From Ctena decussata (taxonomy: Eukaryota > Mollusca > Bivalvia > Lucinida > Lucinidae): a stretch of DNA of 64,000 nt. The DNA lies in contig OZ022503.1 of the NCBI GenBank assembly GCA_963989385.1, positions 66,376,123 to 66,440,122 on the forward strand. Direction: 5' to 3'. Shown piece by piece: positions 21,501-32,189 of the stretch. The notes beneath the pieces are model-generated. The model made no database searches, was not told the DNA's origin, and saw nothing but the letters and a program-made list of their open reading frames with translations. The first letter of the stretch is position 1, and the number at the start of each line of letters is the position of its first letter. Both the position numbers and the translations under genes were made by a program.

Positions 21501-21920
21501 AAATGTTGGTTTATGTTACATAAATATTAAGTCATTTCCTTTTCTGTGTTTTCCATCTGTTAAATTTTACAGCAAGATACAAATATCTAGTGCCCTATTC
21601 TAAACAGGGCGGCCATCTTGGACGCCATCTTGGATTTCTCAGCCCGCACCAACATCTGCCACCGGATCCCGGCGTTTTCATAAACTACAAGGTGTGACAA
21701 ACATTTTGGTATATAGCATTGCTTGTAGTATTTTTATGACTACCCCACCTTCATTTCACCTCTGAAAGTCACCCTACTAATAGGCTCACAAACAAAATCG
21801 CATGTGTTCAATGTCCCACATAATTCTGTGATTTTACCTCACAGTTAATGGGGAGATGTACATCTGTTTAGAGTAGGCGTGGTTTTTGGAACTGTGAACA
21901 GAAATTACTTTAACCCCTTT

Positions 21921-22071
21921 TAGCTCGCCTGAACGAATGTACAGGAAGAGCTATTGCACTACCCCTGTTGGCGGCGGCGTTATCAAAATGTTAAAGTTTC
22001 ACATTAAAGTTTTTTATGTGATGGGCAAGACGCTGTCAGGCGAGCTATTCTGTACTGCGGACAGGTCTTGT
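21921..22071. mobile_element. 'AGCTCGCCTGAAC...CAGGCGAGCT' dispersed repeat, complete copy
   Basis: TTTTAGCTCGCCTGAACGAA at the left and GTCAGGCGAGCTATTC ... GACAGGTCTTGTTAG at the right. Copies: 1-58, 46925-47067; a variant with TCTCGCCTGCGAAG at 33531-33668. Confidence 0.65.
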
Positions 22072-22098
22072 TAGACTGGAAACCTACTTTAGGGACAT

Positions 22099-22158
22099 AT
22101 GCAAACAATGCAGACCCAGTTCAGATGCAGGGTCTGATCAGGATCTACACTATTTGCT
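22099..22158. repeat. GATCAG-type palindrome remnant (family C)
   Basis: GCAAACAATGCAGACCCAGT ... GGATCTACACTATTTGC. Confidence 0.6.
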
Positions 22159-22319
22159 TACAGGAATTTCCATGCAAACTGCAGTAAAAGTGAAAGCTCT
22201 AAAACTAGAAATAATCAAGATCGACACAACTACTGGTAAAAAAATGGTTAAGACAATGGTACTCCGCAATGTTTGTCAAGCTTTCATATTTGTAGCAGAA
22301 GTGAACAGTGAATCGCTTT

Positions 22320-22460
22320 AAGGGGCAGGGTACTGACATGTCCTCCATGTTTTTCCACCATTTTTACAAAGGGAAGAAATCTTTTTGACTTCTTATTTGC
22401 TTCTCTGGATGACATAATCCTTCAAAAAGGGGTCAATTCTTAAGGGAAATCTGCTCCAAG
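22320..22460. mobile_element. Degraded MITE family B copy
   Basis: Contains GGGTACTGACATG, TTTTTGACTTCTTATTTGCTT and GGTCAATTCTTAAGGGAAAT in the family order. Confidence 0.5.
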
Positions 22461-22532
22461 CAGTTTGAGGGTTGTGTGTGTGTATCCATCTTTCGGCAGT
22501 TGTTCGGTATATGTTGGCTTGCCTTTGGAGTT

Positions 22533-22803
22533 TGGGCCTCGTAGTGCAATCGGTAGGGCACCTGACTCATAAGTCAGAGGTCCTGGGTTTGAAACCCGGT
22601 CTGGCCACATACTTTCGTTTCTCCTTCCGCTGATTCAAGAAGGGCAGTTGTCAGTTACTGGCAAAAGTACGTGCACTTAGTACTGGTTAACCGCCTAGCA
22701 GGTCTAAGCCTGCCCAGGAATAGTGTGGTTAGGTTAACTGACCATCCTGACATGACCATAGCTGTTTACCCTGGACGTTAAGCATCAAATCAATCAATCA
22801 GTT
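22533..22803 (+). mobile_element. tRNA-derived SINE, family 1
   Basis: Box A CGTAGTGCAATCGGTAGGGC, box B GGTTTGAAACC, then the family body (GATTCAAGAAGGGCAGTTGT, GCCCAGGAATAGTGTGGTTA) and an ATCAATCAATCA tail. Confidence 0.9.
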
Positions 22804-23101
22804 AATGAAATTCACCAATTCACTTGTAGATTCGTCTCAGTGATGGTGGTAAAGGGAAACAATATCTTAATCTGAGTTATCTACCCTGGAAGTACCTGCA
22901 ATAAAAAATAACACAAGCAAGGACTTCTGCCGATATGCCAAGGTTGGAGCATCAGTACTGGGGAGCATCTGTGTTCCATGGACACATTTCTAGTTTCAAT
23001 ACAGTTTTTATTGAAGAAAGGAAAAGTCTGGTTCATTAATTTGGCATCCTATTAATTGATAAATCTCCCCTAGTTTGCATGGAAATCGAAATGGTTATAG
23101 T

Positions 23102-23291
23102 CAGAGCTCGAGATAATAAAGGCTGTATGATAAATCTAGGATTATTTTTTCTTATTTCTCCATCTAAAGATACATTGTGGCCCCTGATTAGAACCACCTC
23201 ACTGAGGTGGTTCTAATATGGAGCTACAATGTATGTTATTATGGAGAATAAACAGGAATTGTCCCAAATTATGGTCAAATCTGGGGCTCCA
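23102..23291. mobile_element. MITE family D ('CAGAGCTCGAGATAA')
   Basis: CAGAGCTCGAGATAAT at the left, an inverted GGGGCTC-type end at the right, and a central stem GAACCACCT|CACTG|AGGTGGTTC flanked by CATTGTGGCCCC. Relatives: 24988-25174, 41041-41242, 42003-42232. Confidence 0.75.
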
Positions 23292-23294
23292 GTT

Positions 23295-23390
23295 ATAGAG
23301 CAAGGCAGCAGTTTCTTTGTCTAATTATAATTGCCTGCCCGGATTAATTAGTTTTTCCAATGAGTCAGAGACTAATTAACAGTGTTGTAG
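23295..23390. promoter_or_regulatory. Candidate homeodomain-site cluster
   Basis: CTAATTATAATTG, GGATTAATTAG, CTAATTAACAG and a TGAGTCAG AP-1-like site lie within about 90 bp. No family repeat overlaps. Inference only. Confidence 0.25.
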
Positions 23391-23514
23391 AAATGGTTAG
23401 TCTTGATATTAACCAGTACAGTTTTGTTCCTTCATTAGCCATACCATACCATACCATACCATAATAACTGTATGTATTAGAGTACTTGGGTTTACCCAAA
23501 TGCAGTGCAGTCTG

Positions 23515-23787
23515 CCGGGCCGTGTAGCGCAGTGGGTAGCAAGTCTGACTCAAGAGCCAGAGGTCCCGGGTTTGATACCCAGTCCAGCCACATACTTTCG
23601 TTTTTCCTTCCACTGATTCAAGAAGGGCATTTGTCTGTTACTGGTGAAAGTAAGTGCGCTTAGTACTGGTTAACGGCTTAGGAGGTCTAAGCCTGCCCAG
23701 GAATAGTGTGGTCAGGGTAACTGACCGCCCCGACATGACCACAGCTGTTTACTTTGAACTCAAAGCAATAAAACACCAAAACAAAAA
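23515..23787 (+). mobile_element. tRNA-derived SINE, family 1, with 13-bp target-site duplication
   Basis: The direct repeat GCAGTGCAGTCTG flanks it (23502-23514 and 23788-23800). The head has GTGTAGCGCAGTGGGTAGC and GGTTTGATACC, and the tail is AT-rich with ACACCAAAACAAAAA. The clean duplication shows insertion by target-primed reverse transcription. Confidence 0.93.
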
Positions 23788-23874
23788 GCAGTGCAGTCTG
23801 TCTATAACAGCCGCACATTAACATTGGGGATTTGTACCATGTGTGTGTATTTCAATTCTTGTAACAATGTGACC

Positions 23875-23930
23875 TCCCCCCCCCCCCCCCCCCCCCCACA
23901 CACACACTCATCTCACACACACACACCTCT
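23875..23930. repeat. Poly-C/CA microsatellite
   Basis: A run of about 20 C followed by CACACACACAC segments. Confidence 0.85.
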
Positions 23931-24425
23931 TAGCAAAACGTATCCATAGCCGCAGTAACAGGGTGCTGTTCATCCGTCCGTGAGATTGGTACTGACATAG
24001 CCTAGTGACTCTAACCACTAGACCATGGTGCCTCTCACATTTCCACATACATGTATTTGAGGTAATTATGGTAGGCCAGACATGGAATTAAATTTTCATA
24101 CATTAAATTTTGGACTCTCAGCTGTTGTGTGATTGTGGCTTTTTATCGGAATTTAATTTTTTTGTAATTGTGATTTTTTATGAAAGATGTTACCCACAGA
24201 TGTGACTTCCTGTTGGACCCTCCAGTTTTGAAGAGTTTTATGCCCATTTACTGAGCCTGTTTATTTGAACAGTTTTAATCCATCAAAGGAGAAGTTTTTC
24301 TTTGGATGAGTGTCGGCGCATTCATATGCAGATCCGTATTACCGTAAATATTCGTAAAATTTGGACACCCCAAAATAATTACTGTAATTGTCATACAACA
24401 GGAACTGTTTGGTTTCAGTATGCAA

Positions 24426-24641
24426 TAGAGTCAAGTCGGGTAAATTCGGACAGCAGGTAAATTCGGACAGTGACATTGTTTCCTTTATATGGCAGTTGTT
24501 TGGAATTAAAACAAAATTAAGTGGGCAAACAGTGAAAATCCTGATGAGACAGCTCATCATGAGCTGTTTCATTTGGATTTTCAGTGTTTGCAACGGTATG
24601 TCCGCATTTACCCAGTGTCCGAAGTTACCCGACTTGACCCT
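24426..24641. mobile_element. MITE with TIR 'GGGTCAAGTCGGGTAA'
   Basis: GAGTCAAGTCGGGTAAATTC at the left and GAAGTTACCCGACTTGACCC at the right are inverted. The centre is a palindrome GCAAACAGTGAAAATCC ... GATTTTCAGTGTTTGC. Open frames on both strands are by-products of the symmetry. Confidence 0.8.
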
Positions 24642-24730
24642 AATGCATCCATAAGATGCAGCTGGAATGGCAAACAGTGTAGGCCCTGATCAGATACCAT
24701 CGTACACCACCCTGTCTTGTGTACAGCATA

Positions 24731-24960
24731 TGAGCCCTGACACGAGAAAACAAACAATGTGGTTGTGTACCCAGTGCAGACTCAGATCAGCCTGGGCCTT
24801 TGCCCGGTCTGATCAGACTTCGCTAAGCACTGATGAGCTCTAAGGTCTAAGCTAACTCCATGTGGACAGCGAAGACTCTGATCAGACTGGGCGGGTGCCC
24901 AGGCTGATTGAGTCTGCACTGGGCGCACGATCATGTTGGTGATTTTGTTGTGTCGCGGAG
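24731..24960. mobile_element. MITE family E ('GAGCCGCGACACGAGAAAACC')
   Basis: GAGCCCTGACACGAGAAAAC at the left, inverted TTTTGTTGTGTCGCGG at the right; subterminal ACCCAGTGCAGACTCAGATC / GAGTCTGCACTGGGCGCAC. A better preserved copy is at 35045-35284. Confidence 0.8.
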
Positions 24961-24987
24961 TAAAGTATCAAATATGGCAGTTGAAAC

Positions 24988-25174
24988 CAGAGCTTGAGAT
25001 AAGAAGTGTCAACAGGGATAATTCAGAGATAATTCACCTTATTTCTCAATAAAGCCATATGTTTTGTCCCCTTATTAGAACCGTCTGGGCAAGACGGTTC
25101 TAATGAAGGATCACAATGTATGTTTCTATGAAGAAATAAATTATCCCTGTTACCCCTTCTTATCTGGAGCTCTG
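24988..25174. mobile_element. MITE family D copy
   Basis: CAGAGCTTGAGATAAGAAG and CTTCTTATCTGGAGCTCTG are the ends. The central stem is TTAGAACCGTCT|GGGCA|AGACGGTTCTAA. Confidence 0.85.
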
Positions 25175-26325
25175 TAAAACATTGACATTGTTTTAGTCTA
25201 CTGTGCTGAAATTTTAAAATCAGCTCCCAAATGAGTGAGATTTATCTCAATTGGTGAGACTGGGCATGTTGGCACCTGACTGGGCATATTGGGCATGTTG
25301 GCAACTGACTGGGTATGTTGGCAATTGACAGTTTTGAGACAGGTTATGGCCAGATGCTTCTGAGGTTAAGAATGCGTATTAAAGTGAAACTGGCAAAATT
25401 TAAGAAGCGGTATTGTTTGTGTTCCGCTACCCATGAAAATATATGTGATATTATCTGAAGGTTAATTTCAAATGTCCAAAGGCAAAAAGAAATCTAGATA
25501 TTAAGAGGTGTCAGGGTTTAATTGCTTTCTAAATTACACAGGTGATGGGAGATTTTGTGATAATGTGATTCTGAACCCGGTTTAATATATAGCAACTGTT
25601 TTGGACATAGTATTCTGAAATTTTTGGATTACTAACAAGTACAGGGGGTGGGGAGGGTATCATGCAGTTGTTTGCAATGCTTTTTTTTTCCAAAAATCAT
25701 TATGTTGTGAGATCTTTTGTAACATATTCTTTTAAATATGGATATATTAGGAAAAATGTATTGAATAACACCCAAAGGTTTGACCTGACAGACAAATCCG
25801 TCAGATCAGTTTTATGCAGTACCAGGTTTAGCACAGTGAAGTGGGGCTGCTGCGAACACTTGAGCTGCGCATCAGCAAAAAAGAACGTTCTGATGTGTAG
25901 CATAACAAGACACAAATCAGCATGTACATCCAAATTAAAATCTTTGCTTCATGCAGGCCTACAGATTGTGTATTCTCATGTAAAGAGTCTATGGTCAGAC
26001 AGCGAGGATGCGCAGGCTCATCCGAGACTTCAGTGCTCAAACATGTCCCAAGGTTGTCATCTCATAACTCATTAGATACCCTGCTAGTTGTGACCTCTTC
26101 AAATCACTACTGGTAATTATTCTCTAATGTTTCCACAAGAAATAGCAAACAAAAAAGAGGCAGGGGATCATAAACTTGAATTTTAAAATGGAATTATTTT
26201 GATGTGGTTATAATTGAAACTTTCATCGAAAGAAATGGATAGTGTTTCACATACTTAAGCACAGGACTAGTTGCATCTTCCGCAGTTTTCTTTTTGAGTA
26301 AGAGTGTGGCATAGTTTAAAACCTA
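25175..26325. other. No gene recognised; one short minisatellite
   Basis: 25255-25330 repeats GACTGGGCATGTTGGCAACT-like units three to four times. 25660-26075 is open on the plus strand for 137 codons but shows no domain and lies in repeat-like sequence. Otherwise nothing is seen. Confidence 0.4.
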
Positions 26326-26329
26326 AATG

Positions 26330-26440
26330 GAATGGAGCTGAAAAAAATTGATCTCCACTTCATTCAGTTGGTTCTTACAGGAAAGAATTTGCTCCCTCTG
26401 AGGGAGCAAATTATTTCATGTAAGAGTACCATCACAGGCT
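26330..26440. mobile_element. MITE family B copy (short)
   Basis: CTTACAGGAAAGAATTTGCT and AGCAAATTATTTCATGTAAG form the hairpin at 26377-26428. Confidence 0.65.
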
Positions 26441-26984
26441 CTGGGAGCAAGTTGTAGTCAGTGGAATGTAGATTATCTCATACATTCCATTCGTATGTAC
26501 TCCATTCCAGGTTTTAAACTATGCCCCAAAAAACAAGAAGAATTATTGTATCACCCCTTGGCATCAGCATTGGCCTTGGCACCAACATTGCCACCGGTTA
26601 ATGTTGTTGGGTAAGCGGAAGTTCAGACAAGCTGTTCTGCCTGATGATAGGTCCTGTTTTATTCTCGCTGTTTTTGTCTTCATATTGTAAGCTTTGGTTT
26701 GGGTCTAAGTCTTAATATCCCTAAGTGCTACTGTCCTCTTTGCTCCTGGTCCATGTCAATGTTGCATGTTCACTTAAACAATGTGTACATTCTGAACCAA
26801 CTCATGCTGGTGACAAGTGATTGGCAAGGGGCATTGGTGACCGGTGACCAGCAAGGGGTCTCCTTTAACCATTTATAAGAAACTCCTCAAGGGAAATAAT
26901 CTACGAAACTCCAGAAAAACAAAAGTAAGAAAAAGCAATAATCCAGCTTGCCAATCCAATTTGGCGCTAACAAGACATGTTGCA

Positions 26985-27130
26985 TCTAGTTTCTAACTAG
27001 CTGTACTTTAATTAACCTGAATTGATCAGGTTTAATTAACGTCAGACCTTTGAAATAAAGTAATTAAAGCCCCAGACACCATAATGTATTTCCTTTCTGG
27101 CCATTTAAAATACCGCCAATATTTCTAGTT
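26985..27130. promoter_or_regulatory. Candidate regulatory island with paired TTTAATTAA sites
   Basis: TTTAATTAACCTGAATTGAT and ATCAGGTTTAATTAACG form an imperfect palindrome with two homeodomain-type cores, followed by AAGTAATTAAAG and TTTCTAGTTAAATTG. It is not one of the repeated families seen elsewhere. Confidence 0.3.
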
Positions 27131-27177
27131 AAATTGTTCATTTGAGGCACGGTACGGGAAAAACAGACCTATCATGG

Positions 27178-27243
27178 GCAAACAGCAAAGACCCAGATCA
27201 GACTGGGCAGTTGCCCAGTCTGATCTGAACCTTTGCTGTTTGC
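27178..27243. repeat. GATCAGACTG palindrome, 66 bp
   Basis: GCAAACAGCAAAGACCCAGA ... AACCTTTGCTGTTTGC, with CAGACTGGGCA|GTTGCCCAGTCTG at the loop. Confidence 0.85.
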
Positions 27244-27394
27244 ATATGAAACATTTAGACTGATTTGAGTGGACATAGCAACCAGTGACAGTCCTGTTCA
27301 GAGTGTGTGGTATGTCAGACTGTCAATATTTCGATGTGCCATCCGGTACATTGTCCCTCTGTCTCCCTCATTTAGTCTTCAGCTGCTGTTCTTA

Positions 27395-27880
27395 TATTCT
27401 TTGCCTTAATTATGGTAAATGTACAGACACCTTCACAACTTAGGTTAATTATCTTAAAATTTTAATTGGTTGATTTAATTGGAGGAGTGGCAAAAGTGCA
27501 GTTTGATCAGGGTTTACTCCCTGGGTCTACAGTACTTTTCTTCAGTCATTTCTGTACCAACATTTCCGTCAGTTGTCCCAATATTTATTTGAATATTGGT
27601 ATTTGGCTGCTGAAAACAGAAATTGGATAATTTTGATTAAATGTTATTAAGTATGCAATTTTAGATGCTGATACATAAATCAAGGGTTTTCGAACAAAGG
27701 AGCTTCATTTGGCTTCCTTTTATATCTGGTCCAATTAAAATATTTGTAAATTAAACAGCCAGACAAAATGGTCGCATCAAAGTCTTTTTTCGGGGCTTAT
27801 CTTTAAGGAAAGTAATTGCAACAGTTATCTTGATCTTCGGGCTCTTATTTGGTTACCTAAAATATGCTAAATATTGGGAC
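27395..27880. promoter_or_regulatory. Candidate cis-regulatory stretch
   Basis: Dense AT-hook and homeodomain-type words (GCCTTAATTATGG, GGTTAATTATC, TTTAATTGGTTGATTTAATTGG, TTTTGATTAAATG) and an ATCAAAG TCF-type word (27777), with little repeat sequence. Composition-based inference. Confidence 0.25.
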
Positions 27881-27892
27881 AGGAGTTCCTCA

Positions 27893-27954
27893 GCAAAAAA
27901 TGTAGACCCTGATCAGACTGCTCCTGCAGTCTGATCAGAGTCTGTCCTTTTTGC
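27893..27954. repeat. GATCAGACTG palindrome, 62 bp
   Basis: TGTAGACCCTGATCAGACTG and CAGTCTGATCAGAGTCTGTC meet at CTCCTGCAG. Confidence 0.8.
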
Positions 27955-28204
27955 CATTCTGACAGCCAATTTCGGACAAATGAAGGGGCAGTAACATTTA
28001 TTAAAATTTTAGGATTATTACAATAATTGGCTAATTGGTGAACATGTCCCGATATTAAGGGTAATTGTGGTGTATGGTTAAGGAACAGATCTAAATGTAA
28101 ATATAATTTAATGGTTTATTAACTATGGTTAAAAGACATTTACTCCAGTATCTTCTTTAGGAAATGTAATTGTTGTCCTTCACTCACTTGGTGATGTTTT
28201 GTTC

Positions 28205-28420
28205 ATACTTAGTTGTTACACTTGCATAACAATTTATTTGTTACAAGAAAACAACTTATTTGTTACAAGCATAACAACTAATTTTAATAAGCACATCTAT
28301 CTGTAATAAGGATAGCATTATAAGCATAGCAATGTATTGGTTACGAGCACATCAATTTAGTTGTTACAAGCATATTCAAGCATATCCATCTGTTACAAGG
28401 AAAGCAGTTTATTAGTTTTA
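28205..28420. repeat. Degenerate tandem repeat of TTATTTGTTACAAGCATAACAA units
   Basis: GTTACAAG recurs at intervals of roughly 30 bp, with spacers GCATA(A/G)CAA. Copies are diverged, with no fixed period. Confidence 0.6.
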
Positions 28421-28572
28421 TATGAGGCTATTTTGGATACAGCATTATCATATCATCATGGCTGTCCTTAGACTCATGAGACTACACTACAAATGAGCTG
28501 CCTTATTATTCATTTGTAGTTTACTCTCATCATATAACGCCATTGGGCTCATGAACCCCAAACATAGCATAA

Positions 28573-28735
28573 TAATGCATGGATGGATGACTTTGTGGTT
28601 GTACATCCTTTTTAGCAGTATGTCAGTCATATCAGGACAGTGAGAAGGGCTCAATGAAGGCCCTTTAGTTTCGGACTGAATCATGCCTCCAGTGAGATTC
28701 AAACTTGTAACACCATGGTCCGAAGTTGGAAGTGA
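28573..28735 (-). mobile_element. SINE family 2 copy (minus strand)
   Basis: GGATGGATGACTTTGTGGTT is the inverted tail, followed by GTATGTCAGTCATATCAGGA; the head remnant has ATTCAAACTTGTAACACC. Confidence 0.65.
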
Positions 28736-28857
28736 CACATAGAGTAATATAGGGTCTGTTCTGTATCAAATTGCAACTTTTTTAACCAGTACAGGTAGAT
28801 GCACTGAAGTTCTGCTTTCCTATTTGCTATAAGAACTTACCTCTCTCTTTCCTTCAG

Positions 28858-28911
28858 GCTGGTGAACAAAGCTGCCAGACAATCCTAACAGAAACAGAAG
28901 CCCAGCATTAG
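28858..28911 (+). other. Candidate non-coding 5' UTR exon (54 nt) upstream of the ZFHX coding exon
   Basis: A long pyrimidine tract, ACCTCTCTCTTTCCTTCAG, ends at 28857 and is followed 54 nt later by TTAG|GTATGTGAG, a strong donor. The 54 nt have stops in all three frames and no ATG, as expected for an untranslated exon. The orientation matches the ZFHX exon 23.8 kb downstream, whose acceptor at 52735 needs an upstream partner. It lies in sequence that does not resemble the surrounding repeats. No transcript evidence is available, and paired splice signals can occur by chance. Confidence 0.4.
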
Positions 28912-29525
28912 GTATGTGAGATTCAGTCACTGGACCGGTTCTCCAGATAGGCCAGATTTCGAGGGTCTGCAAAAAGCACATGTGCATTTGTTTGTCTTAC
29001 CTCATTTGACTGGTCAGTGCAATTTTGACTGTCAGATTGGGACAGGTCATTTGGTTAAAAAAATTCAGATGCAAGCATAAATAACCTGAAAAATTGTGTT
29101 TACCACAAAAAAGTAATTAACAGTTCAAATGTACCCGATTCAAATTTTATAAAGATCATCTTCACCACCGCAATCACCCAAGCTGTTTCAGTAATATTTG
29201 TGTCGTTGTGAGAGACCCTGCCTTACACAATATGGTAGTAGCAATGACAGAGCTCAGCCTGTACATGCAAATAGTTTGATGGAGATTTTTGTATTTCCTA
29301 GCCGGCCCGAAGTTTGTGTGAAAATGGGAAATACCTTGATCATAGTGCTCTGCTAGGCATACTCATTTCTGAGTTATCTCTACTTGAACACATTGTAAAA
29401 CACCTTTTCATGCAACAGTTATTATTACTTTCATCACATCAGGTGGTGTGCCAAAACAAGAGAAAATGTGTCTTGTAGCTTATGCTAGCAACAGAGGCTA
29501 AGAATTCATGCGCAGACTGAGTGAG
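28912..29525. other. Putative intron sequence, nothing recognised
   Basis: I see no open frame of note, palindrome or family repeat between the candidate UTR exon and the next MITE. Confidence 0.4.
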
Positions 29526-29527
29526 AA

Positions 29528-29760
29528 TGGGTACACTTTCAGGGGAAGCAATTCTGCTACTTTCATTTTTGCTCACCCCCATCCCCTGTTTTCAATGAGG
29601 GTCAACTCTTAAAGGAAAGAATTTGCTCCTATAGGAGCAAATTCTTTCCTTTAAGAGTAGACCCTTTTTGGAAGGGTTCTGTCTTCCAGGGAAGCAAACA
29701 GGAAGTCACAAAAGTTGTTTCCCTTTTGTAAAAATGACAAACATGGAGGTGTACCCATAT
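29528..29760. mobile_element. MITE family B, best-preserved copy
   Basis: Ends GGGTACACTTTCAGGGGAAG and ACAAACATGGAGGTGTACCC. Core hairpin 29605-29666 (TCAACTCTTAAAGGAAAGAA ... TTAAGAGTAGACC). Full symmetry of about 230 bp. Confidence 0.85.
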
Positions 29761-30362
29761 GCCTTAAGATCGTGATTTGATCTACAGGCGCTTTCTTCGA
29801 TCTAGGTCATCCTAGGCAACCCTTAACCAAAGAACCGTTTTTCAGGCCCTGGACCCAAATATAATTAAAGTTTACAAAGAAGATTTAAATCGCATGGCTT
29901 GACAGCAACTTTGGATGTCAATGAAAAATGATCCTGACCAATTTCGGAGGCTTCCCCATAAATTGTTTTACGCTTGAAAACACTGTTTAATTTTCTCAAA
30001 TTGTCGATTTGTAGTTTTGATTCAGTTTGAATAATTTCGTAGGGGTGTCATTAAGGAAGAGTAAGAGCGATGCGGCTATGACTTGTATTTCAATCATTTT
30101 ACCTGGGCATTTAGGATATTTTATCGTTACTTTGTAAATATCTAGAGAAGGAAACGAAGAAAAAAGGTGATTTTGGTAAGACTTTTGATTACTTATTTTG
30201 GTGCCTTAAGAAAGGCAAGCGTTGGGTAACTTTAAATGTTACTTTAATATGCTAACAAGAGGATTTTTCTGTTTTTGATGTGTTAAAAATGGTTAACAGT
30301 GTTAAGAATGGTTGACAGTGCAGACTCAGTTTATATTGATGCTCTTAGGAGCAGTCTTGTGC
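29760..30362. other. Unannotated stretch
   Basis: Unique-looking sequence without a gene. It holds one old GACTCAGT...GCAGTCTTG fragment of the palindrome family near 30320. Confidence 0.35.
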
Positions 30363-30364
30363 AA

Positions 30365-31565
30365 GTCTGCTATGGTTTCTCAGAAACCTCTGCCCACAGT
30401 GCTGTGATCTGCCTAATTTAAATACTAAATGTTATGCTTTCTAATAAAGCTCTGTCCAAAGAGAGTGCTATGGGCTGCCTAAATACTTGGTGCTATGATT
30501 TCACAAAACCTCTGCCCTCATACTTAGTGCTATGCTTTCTAATAAACCTCTGCCCACATACTTAGTGCTATGATTTCTCATAAAACTCTGCCCACATACT
30601 TGATGCTAGGAGTTATCATAAAGGTCTGTCTGTATACTTAGTATTCTGATTTCTTAGAAGCCTCTGCCCTAATACTTAGTGCTATGATTTCTCGTAAACC
30701 TCTGCACACCTACTTAGTGCTATGATTTCTCATAAAACTCTGCCCACATACTTAGTGCTAGGAGTTATCATAAAGGTCTGTCTACATACTTAGTATTCTG
30801 ATTTCGCAGAAGCCTCTGCCAATATACTTTGTGCTATGATTTTTCAGAAGACTCTGTCCAAATACTTAGTGCTTTGATTTTATAGAAGCCTTGGCCCAAA
30901 AAAAACTTAGTGCTATGAATTCTTATAAAACTTTACCCACATACTTACTGCTGTGATTTCTTACAAGCCTCTGCCCACATACTTTGTGCTATAATTTCTC
31001 ACGAGCCTCTGCCCACATACTAAGTGCTGTGATTTCTTAGAAGCCTCTGCCATCATTCTTAGTGCTATGATTTCTCAGACACCTCTGCCCACATACTTAG
31101 TGCTATAATTTCTCATAAACCTCTGCCCACATACTTAGGGCTATGATTTCTCATAAACCTCTGCCCACTTACTTAGTGCTATGATTTCTCATAAACCTCT
31201 GCCCACATACTAAGTGCTATGATTTTCCATAAACCTCTGCCCACATACTAAGTGCTATGATTTCTTAAAACCTCTGCCAGCATTCTTAGTGCTATGATTT
31301 CTCAGATACCTCTGCCCACATACTTAGTGCTATAATTTCTTATAAACTGCCCACATACTTAGTGTTCTGATTTCTGAAAAAGCCTCTGCTCACATGCTTT
31401 GTGCTGTGATTTTTCAGAAACCTGTGCCAAAATATATTCAATGCTATGATTTCTTATACACCTCACATACTTAGGGCTATGATTTCTTGGAAATTTATGC
31501 CCACATGCCTAGTGCCATGATTTCTCAGACACCTCTGCCTAAATATTCTCAGAAACCTCTGCTAA
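30365..31565 (+). repeat. 38-bp minisatellite (about 30 diverged copies)
   Basis: The unit ACCTCTGCCCACATACTTAG + TGCTATGATTTCTCATAA repeats over 1.2 kb. The period is 38 bp in the cleanest part (31080-31260), with many single-base variants and some shortened units at both ends. Not CRISPR-like: there are no unique spacers. Confidence 0.92.
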
Positions 31566-31721
31566 ATTACTTTAAGAAAAAAATTCCATGGCTAAATTGT
31601 AACCTTTACACTTCAAGAAAATTTCTTGCATTAATTTCAAAGACATGTCATACCTAGATTTTGTTTTTGTCCTAACGTCTCATTTGGGCAAATGTCATAT
31701 GGATGACTCATTACACAATCA

Positions 31722-31875
31722 AACCTGTCTTAAGGGGTCATCCAAAGGGACACACAAGAGGTGACTCCTTAATACAGGTTTGTTTGCATCAGTTCAAGTA
31801 ACCCGAAAATGGTGGCTGTAAAAGACAAGTGACCCCTTAATACAGTAACCCTTAGGCTAGGTTTGACTGATTGGC
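31722..31875. mobile_element. MITE with 'TCAAACCTGTCTTAAGGGGTC' ends
   Basis: AATCAAACCTGTCTTAAGGG at the left and TTAGGCTAGGTTTGACTGAT at the right are inverted. A related half-copy (GGTCATCCTTGGTTAAGGAA) lies at 62155-62245. Confidence 0.6.
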
Positions 31876-31930
31876 AAACTGTAGCTTCGACAAAATGACT
31901 TCTGACAAAATGTTATATATTCCTAATTCA

Positions 31931-32189
31931 CAGCCGGTAGCGCGTCTGACTGATAAGCCAGAGGTCCTGGGTTGGATACCTGGTCCGGCCACATACTTTC
32001 GTTTCTTCTTCCGCTGATTCAAGAAGGACAGTTGTCAGCTACTGGCAGAAGTATCTGCACTTAGTACTGGTTAACCGCTTAGGAGGTCTAAGCCTACCCA
32101 GGAATAGTGTGGTTAGGGCAACTGACCGCCCTGACATGACCTTAGCTTTTTACCGTGAATGTAAAACAATACAACAACAACAACAACAC
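31931..32189 (+). mobile_element. tRNA-derived SINE, family 1 (5'-truncated in the head)
   Basis: Starts at AGCCGGTAGCGCGTCTGAC, so part of box A is lost. GGTTGGATACC is the box B-like sequence. The full body follows with an ACAACAACAACAACA tail. Confidence 0.88.

Larger units (their letters stand above)
16555..21777. mobile_element. Candidate 5.2-kb non-autonomous element bounded by diverged inverted repeats of at least 180 bp
   Basis: GTAGGGTGACTTT at 16555 and AAAGTCACCCTAC ending 21777 start two inverted arms. These match over about 180 bp (shared words include TCATAAAAATACTACAAGCA, ACCAAAATGTTTGTCA, CTGAGAAATCCAAGATGGCG), at roughly 80% by eye. Similar wording ('AAGGTCAAGGTCA' sequence) continues further inside both arms. 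TA flanks each end. No transposase is visible inside. Confidence 0.55.

Noticed and set aside
25662..26075. 137-codon plus-strand open frame
   Set aside because: No recognisable domain; low-complexity start and repeat-like sequence.
30365..31565. CRISPR-like array
   Set aside because: Units are contiguous with no unique spacers, and the DNA is eukaryotic; it is a minisatellite.
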